A stretch of 64,000 nucleotides of DNA from positions 1-64,000 of the forward strand of contig VBKI01000054.1 in NCBI GenBank assembly GCA_005879535.1, given 5' to 3'. This document shows, in pieces, positions 48,804-56,382 of this stretch. The DNA comes from Deltaproteobacteria bacterium. GTDB taxonomy: Bacteria; Myxococcota; Myxococcia; Myxococcales; 40CM-4-68-19. The first letter of the stretch is position 1. Every line of letters begins with the position of its first letter. A model generated the notes under the pieces. That model saw nothing but the letters and a program-made list of their open reading frames with translations, ran no database searches and was not told the DNA's origin. The position numbers were made by a program, and so were the translations under genes.

Positions 48804-50623
48804 TTCATCTGCTCGATGATCTGCTTCAGCTCCGCTGGCATTTCGGGAATTGGCCTTCTCTCGACGCGCATTTCCCCGCCGCTACCTTTCTTCACCACGA
48901 CGTTTAGCTTGCCGAAAGCCGAATCGGGCTTGGGCAGGTCGTCGCGGAAGTGAGCGCCGCGGCTCTCGCGCCGCTCCAGCGCCGAGCGAGCCACGGCCTC
49001 GGAGACGGTGAGGAGCGCGCTCAAGTCGAGCGCGGTGTGCCAGCCCGGATTGTAGGCGCGGTTTCCGTCGACGCGGACGCGGGAGGCGCGCTCGCGCAGC
49101 TTTGCCAGCTCTTCCAACGCCCGCCTCATCTCTTCCTCGCGGCGCACGATACCGACCAGCTCCTGCATCATCTCCTGGAGCTCGTGCTGGATGCGGTACG
49201 GTCCCACACCGTCGCCGACCACCTCGCGCTCGAAGGGCGCCAGGGTGCGGCGCGCCGCCTCGTCGACCTGCGCCTGATCGATGCGCGCCGTGCGATGATC
49301 CTTCGCGAAGCGTGCCGCATGAGCTCCGGCGCGCTCACCAAAGACCAGCAGATCGGAGAGCGAGTTTCCTCCCAGCCGATTCGCGCCGTGCAGGCCGGCG
49401 GCGCATTCTCCAGCTGCGAAGAGTCCCGGAACGGTGGACGCCTGCGTCTCGGCGTCGACGCGCACTCCGCCCATGATGTAGTGCGTGGTCGGACCCACCT
49501 CCATCGCTTCCTTGGTGATGTCGATGTCCGCCAGCTTCATGAACTGGTGGTACATGCTGGGCAGCTTCTTCTTGATCACCTGCTCGGCGTTCTGCACCCG
49601 GCGCTTGATCCAGCTGATGTCGAGAAACACGCCGCCGTGCGGGCTCCCGCGACCCTCGCGGATCTCGCGCACGATGCAGCGGGCGACGTGATCGCGTGTG
49701 AGCAGCTCCGGGGGCCTTCGCGCGCTCTTGTCGCCCTGCGTGTACCGCCAGCCCTCGTCCTCGTCGGCGGCGGTCTGGCTACTGTAGTTCTCGGGGATGT
49801 CGTCGAAGAGGAAGCGGCGGCCCTCCTTGTTCAGCAGAACCCCGCCTTCGCCGCGCACTCCCTCGGTGACCAGGATCCCCTGCACGCTGGGCGGCCAGAC
49901 CATGCCGGTGGGATGGAACTGGACGAATTCCATGTCCATCAGCTCCGCGCCGGCATCGTACGCGAGCGCGTGGCCATCGCCGGTGTATTCCCAGCTGTTG
50001 CTGGTGATCTTGTAGGCCTTGCCGATTCCGCCGGTGGCGAGAACGACGGCGCCGGCGCGAAAGACGTGGAGCAGGCCGCGCTCGCGGTCATACCCGAAGG
50101 CGCCGCAGACGCGGTCGCCGTCCTGCAGCAGAGTGACGACCGTGCACTCCATGTGCACGTCGATCCCCTGGTGGATGCCGTGGTCCTGCAAGGTACGAAT
50201 CATCTCCAGGCCGGTCCGATCGCCCACGTGAGCCAGCCGCGGATAGCGATGTCCGCCGAAGTTGCGCTGCAGGATGCGGCCGTCCTTTGTCCGATCGAAG
50301 AGCGCTCCCCAGGCCTCGGGCTCGCGCACGCGGTCGTGAGATTCCTTGGCGTGCAGCTCGGCGATGCGCCAGTTGTTGACGTACTGCCCGCCGCGCATGG
50401 TGTCGGCGAAGTGGACCTTCCAGCTGTCGCGTTCGTCGACGTTGGCGAGGGCCGCCGCGATGCCGCCCTCGGCCATCACGGTGTGCGCCTTCCCGAGCAG
50501 CGACTTGCAGACCAGCCCGACGGATACCTTTGCGGCCGAAGCCTCGATGGCCGCTCGCAGGCCGGCGCCCCCCGCGCCGATCACGAGAACGTCGTGCTCG
50601 TGGGTCTGTACCTGCGCGCTCAG
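48800..50623 (-). CDS. sdhA: Succinate dehydrogenase flavoprotein subunit
   Basis: About 607 residues. FAD-binding VIGAGGAGLRAAIEA, flavinylated His in KAHTVMAEGG, the substrate-site QFHPTGMVWPP, LVTEGVRGEGG and RLGGNSLSDLLVFGERAG are all present. It oxidises succinate to fumarate in the citric acid cycle or works in reverse. The open frame continues upstream through the anchor gene in another frame with no protein-like content. The likely start is CTG at 50623 (CTGA overlapping the stop of the anchor gene), 6 nt after GGAGG; no ATG, GTG or TTG fits nearby. CTG is a rare start codon. Otherwise normal. Confidence 0.9.
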   Translation of the reverse strand: MSAQVQTHEHDVLVIGAGGAGLRAAIEASAAKVSVGLVCKSLLGKAHTVMAEGGIAAALANVDERDSWKVHFADTMRGGQYVNNWRIAELHAKESHDRVREPEAWGALFDRTKDGRILQRNFGGHRYPRLAHVGDRTGLEMIRTLQDHGIHQGIDVHMECTVVTLLQDGDRVCGAFGYDRERGLLHVFRAGAVVLATGGIGKAYKITSNSWEYTGDGHALAYDAGAELMDMEFVQFHPTGMVWPPSVQGILVTEGVRGEGGVLLNKEGRRFLFDDIPENYSSQTAADEDEGWRYTQGDKSARRPPELLTRDHVARCIVREIREGRGSPHGGVFLDISWIKRRVQNAEQVIKKKLPSMYHQFMKLADIDITKEAMEVGPTTHYIMGGVRVDAETQASTVPGLFAAGECAAGLHGANRLGGNSLSDLLVFGERAGAHAARFAKDHRTARIDQAQVDEAARRTLAPFEREVVGDGVGPYRIQHELQEMMQELVGIVRREEEMRRALEELAKLRERASRVRVDGNRAYNPGWHTALDLSALLTVSEAVARSALERRESRGAHFRDDLPKPDSAFGKLNVVVKKGSGGEMRVERRPIPEMPAELKQIIEQMK

Positions 50624-51414
50624 AGGATCCTCCAGTCTCTGAGGACCCCCATCGAGCAAAGCCGCACATAGAGATCGGCGAGCGCCACGCCGAAGAGGCT
50701 GGCCCAGGCCCAGGACATGTGCCCCCGGTTGAGGCAGCTCACGCAGTCGTACGCGGTGCGCCGCGCTGGCGAGCCGGAAAGCCGGTCGAGACCTCCGCCC
50801 ACCACGTGGCGCAGGGAGTGGCAGCCGAGAGAGTACCCGCCGAGGAGAACGACGTTGGCGGCGAGGACCAGCGTGCCAAGGCCGATTCCGAAGCGTTGTC
50901 CCGACGGGCCCTCGAACCACATCGCCTTCCAGACGTCGTGCGCGAGAATGAGCAGGAATGGCAACGCCAGGTAGAGGAAGTAGCGGTGCGCGTTCTGCAG
51001 GACGAGCGGCAATGAGGCCTCGCCGCGGTAGCGCGCGCGGGGCTCGCTCACCGCGCACGAGGGCGGGTCGGCCCAGAACGCTTTGTAGTACGCGCCGCGG
51101 TAGTAGTAGCAGGTGAGTCGGAACCCGCCGGGCGCCCAGAGAATGAGGATTGCGGGGGTGAAGAGCAGCCACCCTGGCCACCACCCCGGCTGGGGTCCGA
51201 ACCAGGCGTGGGGAGCGTCGCCGAACAGGACCGGCGAATAGAACGGCGAGAGGTAGTTGCCGTAGGCGTAGTGCTTGCCCTGGAGCGCCGCCCAGGTGGT
51301 GTAGACGACGAACGAGCCGAGCCCGAGGAAGGTGAGCAGCGGCGACGTCCACCACCGGTCGCGCCTTGCGGTGCGGCCGAAGCCGATCTGGGTGAGCGCT
51401 TCCCCTGGCGCCAT
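50620..51414 (-). CDS. Succinate dehydrogenase single-chain membrane anchor (SdhC-type)
   Basis: A 264-residue membrane protein with about five hydrophobic segments, twice the length of ordinary SdhC. Cys and His residues likely to carry heme or redox function are in HSLRHVVGGG, LGCHSLRH and TAYDCVSCLNRGH. Large single-chain anchors of this kind occur in delta-proteobacteria and in the Sdh1 type of mycobacteria. It is the first gene of the operon; the sdhA start overlaps its stop. ATG 51414 is preferred over TTG 51420 because the helix pattern begins there. Family fairly sure, heme content unproven. Confidence 0.8.
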   Translation of the reverse strand: MAPGEALTQIGFGRTARRDRWWTSPLLTFLGLGSFVVYTTWAALQGKHYAYGNYLSPFYSPVLFGDAPHAWFGPQPGWWPGWLLFTPAILILWAPGGFRLTCYYYRGAYYKAFWADPPSCAVSEPRARYRGEASLPLVLQNAHRYFLYLALPFLLILAHDVWKAMWFEGPSGQRFGIGLGTLVLAANVVLLGGYSLGCHSLRHVVGGGLDRLSGSPARRTAYDCVSCLNRGHMSWAWASLFGVALADLYVRLCSMGVLRDWRIL

Positions 51415-51544
51415 GCGCAATCTCCGAGTGTGCGCCGAGCATACCGGATCCCGGAAGGCCAGGCTTACCGAACTGCGTCAACACCCGAACAACCAGAAGT
51501 CGAGGCCGGACGCGCGCGCTCGACGAGCATGTTTTGAGGGCGCA

Positions 51545-52189
51545 ATGCCCGATCGAGTCGCAGTGGCCGCGCTGCTCATCTGTCTCCCCCTCTCCGCGAG
51601 CGCCCAGGATCGACGCGACGAGAAGGATTCGGGTCCGGTGCACGTCGCGGCGATGCTCGGAGTCGTCAGCCTGCCGAGACCGATCGACGCCGAAGTCTTG
51701 GTGCGCATCGTCGATCTCTTCGCCGTCGGGATTGGATACAGCGACTTTCCAGCGTTCATCGCCAATCCGCTGCTCGAGCTGGCCGGCGCGAAGGGCGGGT
51801 CCACCGATGCCCGACTCGACCAATTCAACGCGTTCGATCTGGATCTGCGGGTGTTCCTGTTCCGCGGCAGATTTTTCGTCGGTTCATCGTTCGGGCATCA
51901 AGCGCTCAAGGGTGCAGTGACCGAGAACACCGCCTTCGGGCCGCAGACGGCAACCGTGGACCTCACGACGTGGTACGCGACCCCGCGTGTGGGGTGGATG
52001 TGGCGGTTCGATCCCGGCTTCGTCATCGGCTTCGATCTCGGCATCCAGTTGAAGCTCATCTCCGATCGCACGGTGACGGTGCCGCCCGGCGCCACTGCGG
52101 ACGTCCGGAACCGGGTGGACAACCTCGCGGATCTGGGCGCAACCTACCCCCTGCCTTCGCTCCACCTGCGCCTCGGCTGGATGCTGTAG
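51545..52189 (+). CDS. Outer-membrane beta-barrel-like protein with signal peptide
   Basis: A 214-residue exported protein. Signal peptide DRVAVAALLICLPLSASA, mature region rich in alternating hydrophobic and aromatic residues (VGSSFGHQALKG, TWYATPRVGWMWRF, GFDLGIQLKLIS) and ending in a Leu-rich LRLGWML, suggesting an outer-membrane barrel. I do not recognise a family. ATG 51545 has a weak GAGGG before it. It diverges from the sdh operon across 130 bp and converges with the Cys-rich lipoprotein gene. Confidence 0.65.
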   Translation: MPDRVAVAALLICLPLSASAQDRRDEKDSGPVHVAAMLGVVSLPRPIDAEVLVRIVDLFAVGIGYSDFPAFIANPLLELAGAKGGSTDARLDQFNAFDLDLRVFLFRGRFFVGSSFGHQALKGAVTENTAFGPQTATVDLTTWYATPRVGWMWRFDPGFVIGFDLGIQLKLISDRTVTVPPGATADVRNRVDNLADLGATYPLPSLHLRLGWML

Positions 52190-52196
52190 CGCACGC

Positions 52197-52616
52197 TCAC
52201 TTCGGTGGATCGCGCTGCTCCGCCGCCGGTACGATGGTAGGCGAGGCGTGATTGGAGTCCGGCGCTTGCACGATCGGCGCGACGGGAATGACGACTCCGC
52301 TACGGTCGGCCTTCGTCACGACCCCCGTCGTGCCTGCGACGCACTTGCTTCCATTGAAGGTTTCCTCGCAGACCTCACCGGCTCCGCACCTTCCGTCGCA
52401 CGCCTCACGGTCACAGAGGCCGGTCCTCGTATTGCAGACGGTCCCGGCGGTGCAGATTGCATAGCACCCACCTGCCGCGCGATTGGCTACGGATGCGCTG
52501 AGCCCGGCGGCGGTCGTGACGGCGGCGCCGATCGCCGTGTTCGGGCTTCCGGTCTTGCAGGCGACCAGGAGCACCGCGAAGAACGCCAGACGGACATGAG
52601 CGTGGGACCTGCACAT
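52197..52616 (-). CDS. Cys-rich lipoprotein
   Basis: A 139-residue protein. The lipobox is FFAVLLVACKTG with lipidated Cys20. A serine/alanine-rich linker leads to ten Cys in GGCYAICTAGTVCNTRTGLC and REACDGRCGAGEVCE-type repeats, then a Pro-rich C-terminus. Function unknown; it resembles small lipoproteins of other myxobacteria. ATG 52616 is the start. It converges with the gene at 51545 (7 bp between stops). Confidence 0.65.
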   Translation of the reverse strand: MCRSHAHVRLAFFAVLLVACKTGSPNTAIGAAVTTAAGLSASVANRAAGGCYAICTAGTVCNTRTGLCDREACDGRCGAGEVCEETFNGSKCVAGTTGVVTKADRSGVVIPVAPIVQAPDSNHASPTIVPAAEQRDPPK

Positions 52617-52642
52617 GCGGGATACCTCGACCCCAGTCTAAC

Positions 52643-53005
52643 TCACCAGCCGGTACGGCCGTCGATATGCCGCACCGGTACGGCCGCAAGATCGAAATCA
52701 TCGAACAATCGCGCGTTGACCAGCAGGCGCCGCTGCGTCGGGTGCGGCTTGCCGTCGACCCAGACCGGGGAATCGCTCCATGTGCTGCACCCGCACACTG
52801 CGCAGTGATGGTGAGCGACCGGACGACCGGGGCGTTGGTACCTGGCCCTGTGCTCGTCCGCGACGAGTCTCACCTGGTCCAGGTCGTAGTACGCCCAGAG
52901 CGCCCCTCGTTTCGAACAGAACGTGCAGTTGCAGGACGTGACGGACGACGGCGCCACGCTGACTTCGACCTTCGTCCCTCCGCAGTGACAGCTTCCCGTA
53001 ACCAT
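52643..53005 (-). CDS. GFA family zinc-binding protein, second copy type
   Basis: A 120-residue GFA domain protein. Zinc ligands are in GSCHCGGTKVEV, TSCNCTFCSKRG and HHHCAVCGCSTW. It differs in sequence and length from the GFA gene at 22902, so the two are not recent copies. It lies 24 bp after the fused regulator gene at 53030 (same strand) and may be cotranscribed. ATG 53005 is the start. Confidence 0.82.
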   Translation of the reverse strand: MVTGSCHCGGTKVEVSVAPSSVTSCNCTFCSKRGALWAYYDLDQVRLVADEHRARYQRPGRPVAHHHCAVCGCSTWSDSPVWVDGKPHPTQRRLLVNARLFDDFDLAAVPVRHIDGRTGW

Positions 53006-53029
53006 GAGCTCCTTATACCCCGCAGGGAC

Positions 53030-53977
53030 TCAACCGAGCTTCAGCTCCCACGTTTCCGCGACCAGGTCGTCGCGGCTCCAACTCTGGTGCCGCTCGGTTC
53101 CCGCCAGATGGAACCCGGCCTGCTCATAGATACGGCGCGCCGCTTTCAGCTCGCTCTGCGTCCAGAGCGCCAGCTTGTCGTACCGGCATTGGCGCGCAAA
53201 ACGGATGCATTCGTCGACGAGGCGCTTTCCGATCCCCAGGCCGCGCGCCTGCGGCTCGACCAGCAGCAGCCGCAGCTTGGCGATGCGCTTCGAGCTCCGC
53301 ACCAGGAACACGGAGCCAACACGCTCGCCGTCTTTCTCGGCGATCCAGCAGCGCTCACGGGCCAGATCGAATCGCTGCACGAACTCTCCGACGATCTGCG
53401 CCACCAGCGCTTCGAAGCGCTCGTCGTATCCCCATTCCTCCGAATAGAGGACGCCATGACGGTATACGACCCAGCCCATGTCGCCAGGGCGATGCGTCCG
53501 CAGGAGGTACGGCGAAGGCGACTTGGACTTTGGCTCGAGCACGCCCTCGATCGTCCGCATGGCCTGGAGCAGCCGCGTCGCGTCGGAGGGGGCGATGGCG
53601 CCGACCAGGCGGCGCACCTCGTCGTTCGACCGCGCATCCAGCGGCTCGAACGCTGTGCGACCCGAGCGGGTCAAGGAGAGCAGATGGCGGCGGCCGTCCT
53701 CTTTCGACGGCTTGCGCTGGATCCAGCCCCGCTTCTGGAAGCTCTGCAGGATCCGGCTCACGTAGCCGGCGTCGAGACCGAGCTCACCGCGCAGGTCGGT
53801 GGCGGTCGCATCTGTGCGGTGCGCGAGTTCGTAGAGCACGCGCGCCTCGGTGAGCGAGAGCGAGCTTTCCAGCAGGCCTTCCTGGAGGACGCCAATCTTG
53901 CGCGTGTAGAAGCGGTTGAACCGACGAACGGCTTGCACGCAATCGTCGAGAGCACTGGACTGGAGCTGCCGGACCAT
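53030..53977 (-). CDS. MarR-type regulator fused to GNAT acetyltransferase
   Basis: A 315-residue bifunctional protein. Residues about 1-145 are a winged-helix MarR domain (SLTEARVLYELAHRTDATAT, GLDAGYVSRILQSFQKRGWI). Residues about 155-315 are a GNAT domain with motif A QARGLGIGKRLVDECIRFAR and the C-terminal IYEQAGFHL. Such fusions appear in a well-known regulator group. The acetylation substrate and operator are unknown. It precedes the GFA gene. ATG 53977 is the start. Confidence 0.85.
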   Translation of the reverse strand: MVRQLQSSALDDCVQAVRRFNRFYTRKIGVLQEGLLESSLSLTEARVLYELAHRTDATATDLRGELGLDAGYVSRILQSFQKRGWIQRKPSKEDGRRHLLSLTRSGRTAFEPLDARSNDEVRRLVGAIAPSDATRLLQAMRTIEGVLEPKSKSPSPYLLRTHRPGDMGWVVYRHGVLYSEEWGYDERFEALVAQIVGEFVQRFDLARERCWIAEKDGERVGSVFLVRSSKRIAKLRLLLVEPQARGLGIGKRLVDECIRFARQCRYDKLALWTQSELKAARRIYEQAGFHLAGTERHQSWSRDDLVAETWELKLG

Positions 53978-54037
53978 GGCCCGGAGTGTGGAGCCAATCA
54001 GTTGACTCTGTCAACCAGATGGTTGCCGGAGAATAGC

Positions 54038-54589
54038 TTATCGCGACGCCGTCGCCGAACGGCGGACGAGAGGCCTCGTTGCGCGCCGATGTCGCCGTGC
54101 GGGCCGGACCCGATGACGCGAGGCCTTGCGCGGCAATTTCGCCTTCACTGGCTGCGGTTTTTGCGGGGCAGCAGGTTCCGCGGACTGTTGCTCGAGCTCG
54201 CCGATCATCTCGCGGAGGATCTGGACCAACCGCTTCCGCTGCGCGCGGTCGCTCGCGCTCCAGGTCGTCTTGTCGGCGCGCTTGTGCGCAAGCTTGTACT
54301 TCATGCCCGCCATCTCGGTCGTATAGCTGTTGGCGTCGAGCTTGGTGACCACCTGGTGCGCGAGGATGTACCAGTTGTAAGCCGTGCCGAGGGGCGCACC
54401 CGAGCCTTCCGGCGCCCGTCCCTTCCGCCGCTTGACGACCGAATACTGGAACTCCCACTTGTCGGGCGTGACCTTTTTCTCCGCCCAGTCCCCGGCCTCG
54501 TACTTCCATTTGTGACCGCGGCCGATCTTCATGCCGGTATAGCGCTTGCCCTCATGCTCCTTGAACTGGTCGTAGGCTGTGTTCGGCAT
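54038..54589 (-). CDS. Conserved hypothetical protein with basic C-terminal tail
   Basis: A 183-residue protein that I do not recognise. Residues 1-130 are probably folded (YDQFKEHEGKRYTGMKIGRG, KWEFQYSVVKRRKGRAP, TAYNWYILAHQVVTKLDANS). The last 45 residues are rich in Arg, Lys and Pro and resemble DNA- or RNA-binding tails. It starts at ATG 54589 and lies between the MarR-GNAT gene and the divergent HAD gene. Function cannot be assigned. Confidence 0.6.
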   Translation of the reverse strand: MPNTAYDQFKEHEGKRYTGMKIGRGHKWKYEAGDWAEKKVTPDKWEFQYSVVKRRKGRAPEGSGAPLGTAYNWYILAHQVVTKLDANSYTTEMAGMKYKLAHKRADKTTWSASDRAQRKRLVQILREMIGELEQQSAEPAAPQKPQPVKAKLPRKASRHRVRPARRHRRATRPLVRRSATASR

Positions 54590-54623
54590 GCCCTAACCTA
54601 GGAACTATCGTAGCCTCCGCGCC

Positions 54624-55286
54624 ATGCGGGCACTCATCTTCGATCTCGACGGCACCCTGGTCGATACGGTCTATCCGCACGTGGTCGCCTGGCAGCAGGC
54701 GCTGGAAGAAGCGGGGATGACCATCGACGGGTGGAAGATCCACCGGCGCATCGGAATGAGCGGTGGCCTGTTCACGCGCGCCGTCTCGCGCGAAGTGGGC
54801 CGGCCGCTCTCGGCGGCGCAAGCGGAGCGGCTGCAGGCGCGCCATGGCGAGATCTTCCGCTCCCTCGCGCAGACGCGGCGGCCGCTTCCCGGGGCCGCCC
54901 AACTGCTGCAACGGCTGCGCGAGGTGGGCGTTCCGCACGCGATCGCGACCTCTGGCCGCCATCCCGAGATCGACGCATCCCTCGAAGCGTTGTCCGTTCC
55001 GCAGACGACCGTCGTCGTCGACCGCGGTGACGTCGCGCGGGCCAAGCCGGAACCGGATCTGTTCGTGATGGCGGCGAAGCGGCTGTCGGTGCCGGCCGAG
55101 GAGTGCTACGTCGTCGGAGACGCGGTCTGGGATCTGCTCGCCGCACGGCGTGGGCGGATGTTCAGCGTGGGTCTGCTGACGGGCGGGTACGGCGCCGACG
55201 AGCTGCTGGCGGCCGGCGCCTACCGCGTCTATCGCGACGCCGCCGAGCTCGATGCCAGCCTGGATGAGCTCGGCGTTCTGCCCTGA
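54624..55286 (+). CDS. HAD family phosphatase
   Basis: A 220-residue haloacid-dehalogenase-like hydrolase of the beta-phosphoglucomutase/phosphoglycolate type. Catalytic motif 1 is DLDGTLVDT (residues 7-15, nucleophile Asp7), motif 2 in ATSGRHPE, motif 3 Lys in RAKPEPDLF and motif 4 VVGDAVWDLLAA. A short cap insert follows motif 1. It would dephosphorylate a small phosphomonoester. The start is ATG 54624. Convergent with the DUF3592 gene (21 bp between stops). Confidence 0.9.
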   Translation: MRALIFDLDGTLVDTVYPHVVAWQQALEEAGMTIDGWKIHRRIGMSGGLFTRAVSREVGRPLSAAQAERLQARHGEIFRSLAQTRRPLPGAAQLLQRLREVGVPHAIATSGRHPEIDASLEALSVPQTTVVVDRGDVARAKPEPDLFVMAAKRLSVPAEECYVVGDAVWDLLAARRGRMFSVGLLTGGYGADELLAAGAYRVYRDAAELDASLDELGVLP

Positions 55287-55307
55287 TGCACCACTCCGGG
55301 AATCGCG

Positions 55308-56309
55308 TCAGGAGCGCCGGCAGACGAGCCAGATCCCCAGCGCGCAAAACAGGCCGCCAGAGATGGCAACCAGGATCGGGATGACCTTGTTCCACCGACC
55401 GCGATCGATGCGCGCATCCGCGGGACGACCGGGATCGTAGAGCACGCGAACGGCCTCGCCCATTCGATGGGACGGCGGATTGGAAGCGACGGAATCCTTG
55501 AACCTGTACGTTCGCCCGTGGTCCTCGAACGCCACGATGGGCGCATAGGTGGTGGTATCGCCCGAGTCGTTTGCGACCATGTCGACCACGACGCCGGCGG
55601 CCGGTACGGCTCGCTCGAGGAAAGACTCGGTCTGCTTGCGGAGGTGACTCCCGAGAAGGACCAGGCCCACGCCGGAGAGAAGAAAAAATGGAATCGCAAA
55701 GCGGTTCGCCGCTTTCTGGTTCGCCACGGCGGTCCGCAAGGCGGCTGGGTCCGCCCACGGGATTTGTCCCTTGGTCGCGTCCGTAAAGATGCGTGCGCGA
55801 AGGAGCCTGGCCTTGTAATCCCTCCAGGCCGCGAGGGACAGGGGCTTGTCGCGGATCGCGCCGTGGAGCTTCCAGGCGCCACAGCTCACGACCACCACCG
55901 CTCCGGCAACGGAGAAGGTGCTGATCCGGAAGATGGCGAAGAAGATGACGCACGACGCGAGCCCCATGAGAACGACGACGGCTCCGAGAATGTATGAGAG
56001 CGGCGACTTGATGACGGCCTTTTCCGGATCGTCTGGCTGAGCGAGCACGGTGACGGCGTCGCCGACGGAGTCGAGCGGCGACGAAGAGCCGACGGAGCCT
56101 TCGAGGTACCGGGTGGCGCCGTCGAGCCCCACGTATTGCGCCACCGCGTGGAAATACCTGGCAGCAGACGCGCCACCCTCCGCCGTCGAAAATCCGACCA
56201 CTTCGCCACGCACCTCGCAGGCGCCACGCCGTGTGCGGACTTCAGCGGCAAGGACGAGCAACCCGAAGGCGATGAAAAGCAGCCCGACAAGTAAAAAGAG
56301 GATCTCCAT
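55308..56309 (-). CDS. Membrane protein with two DUF3592-like modules
   Basis: A 333-residue membrane protein. Hydrophobic segments at the N-terminus (LFLLVGLLFIAFGLLVL), in the middle and at the C-terminus (ILVAISGGLFCALGIWLV). Two DUF3592-like soluble modules, one with DAVTVLAQPDDPEKAVIKSP and one with RMGEAVRVLYDPGRPADARID, share the V(T/R)VLYDP...A-I pattern. The duplication of the module is unusual in length but the family itself is known. ATG 56309 starts the protein; the upstream frame is not. Function unknown. Confidence 0.65.
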   Translation of the reverse strand: MEILFLLVGLLFIAFGLLVLAAEVRTRRGACEVRGEVVGFSTAEGGASAARYFHAVAQYVGLDGATRYLEGSVGSSSPLDSVGDAVTVLAQPDDPEKAVIKSPLSYILGAVVVLMGLASCVIFFAIFRISTFSVAGAVVVVSCGAWKLHGAIRDKPLSLAAWRDYKARLLRARIFTDATKGQIPWADPAALRTAVANQKAANRFAIPFFLLSGVGLVLLGSHLRKQTESFLERAVPAAGVVVDMVANDSGDTTTYAPIVAFEDHGRTYRFKDSVASNPPSHRMGEAVRVLYDPGRPADARIDRGRWNKVIPILVAISGGLFCALGIWLVCRRS

Positions 56310-56382
56310 GTCGCTCCCGCGGTCGCGGTGAGAGACATTGTCCGCCACGAGGGCCGATCGAGCCAGAAATCGGAGCTCGCGT

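Noticed and set aside
48950-50671. Plus-strand open frame of 573 codons opposite sdhA
   Set aside because: Antisense shadow of sdhA with no domain.
52650-52686. CCGGTACGGCCG repeated 25 bp apart at the end of the second GFA gene
   Set aside because: Short repeat partly inside coding sequence; no sign of an array or mobile element.
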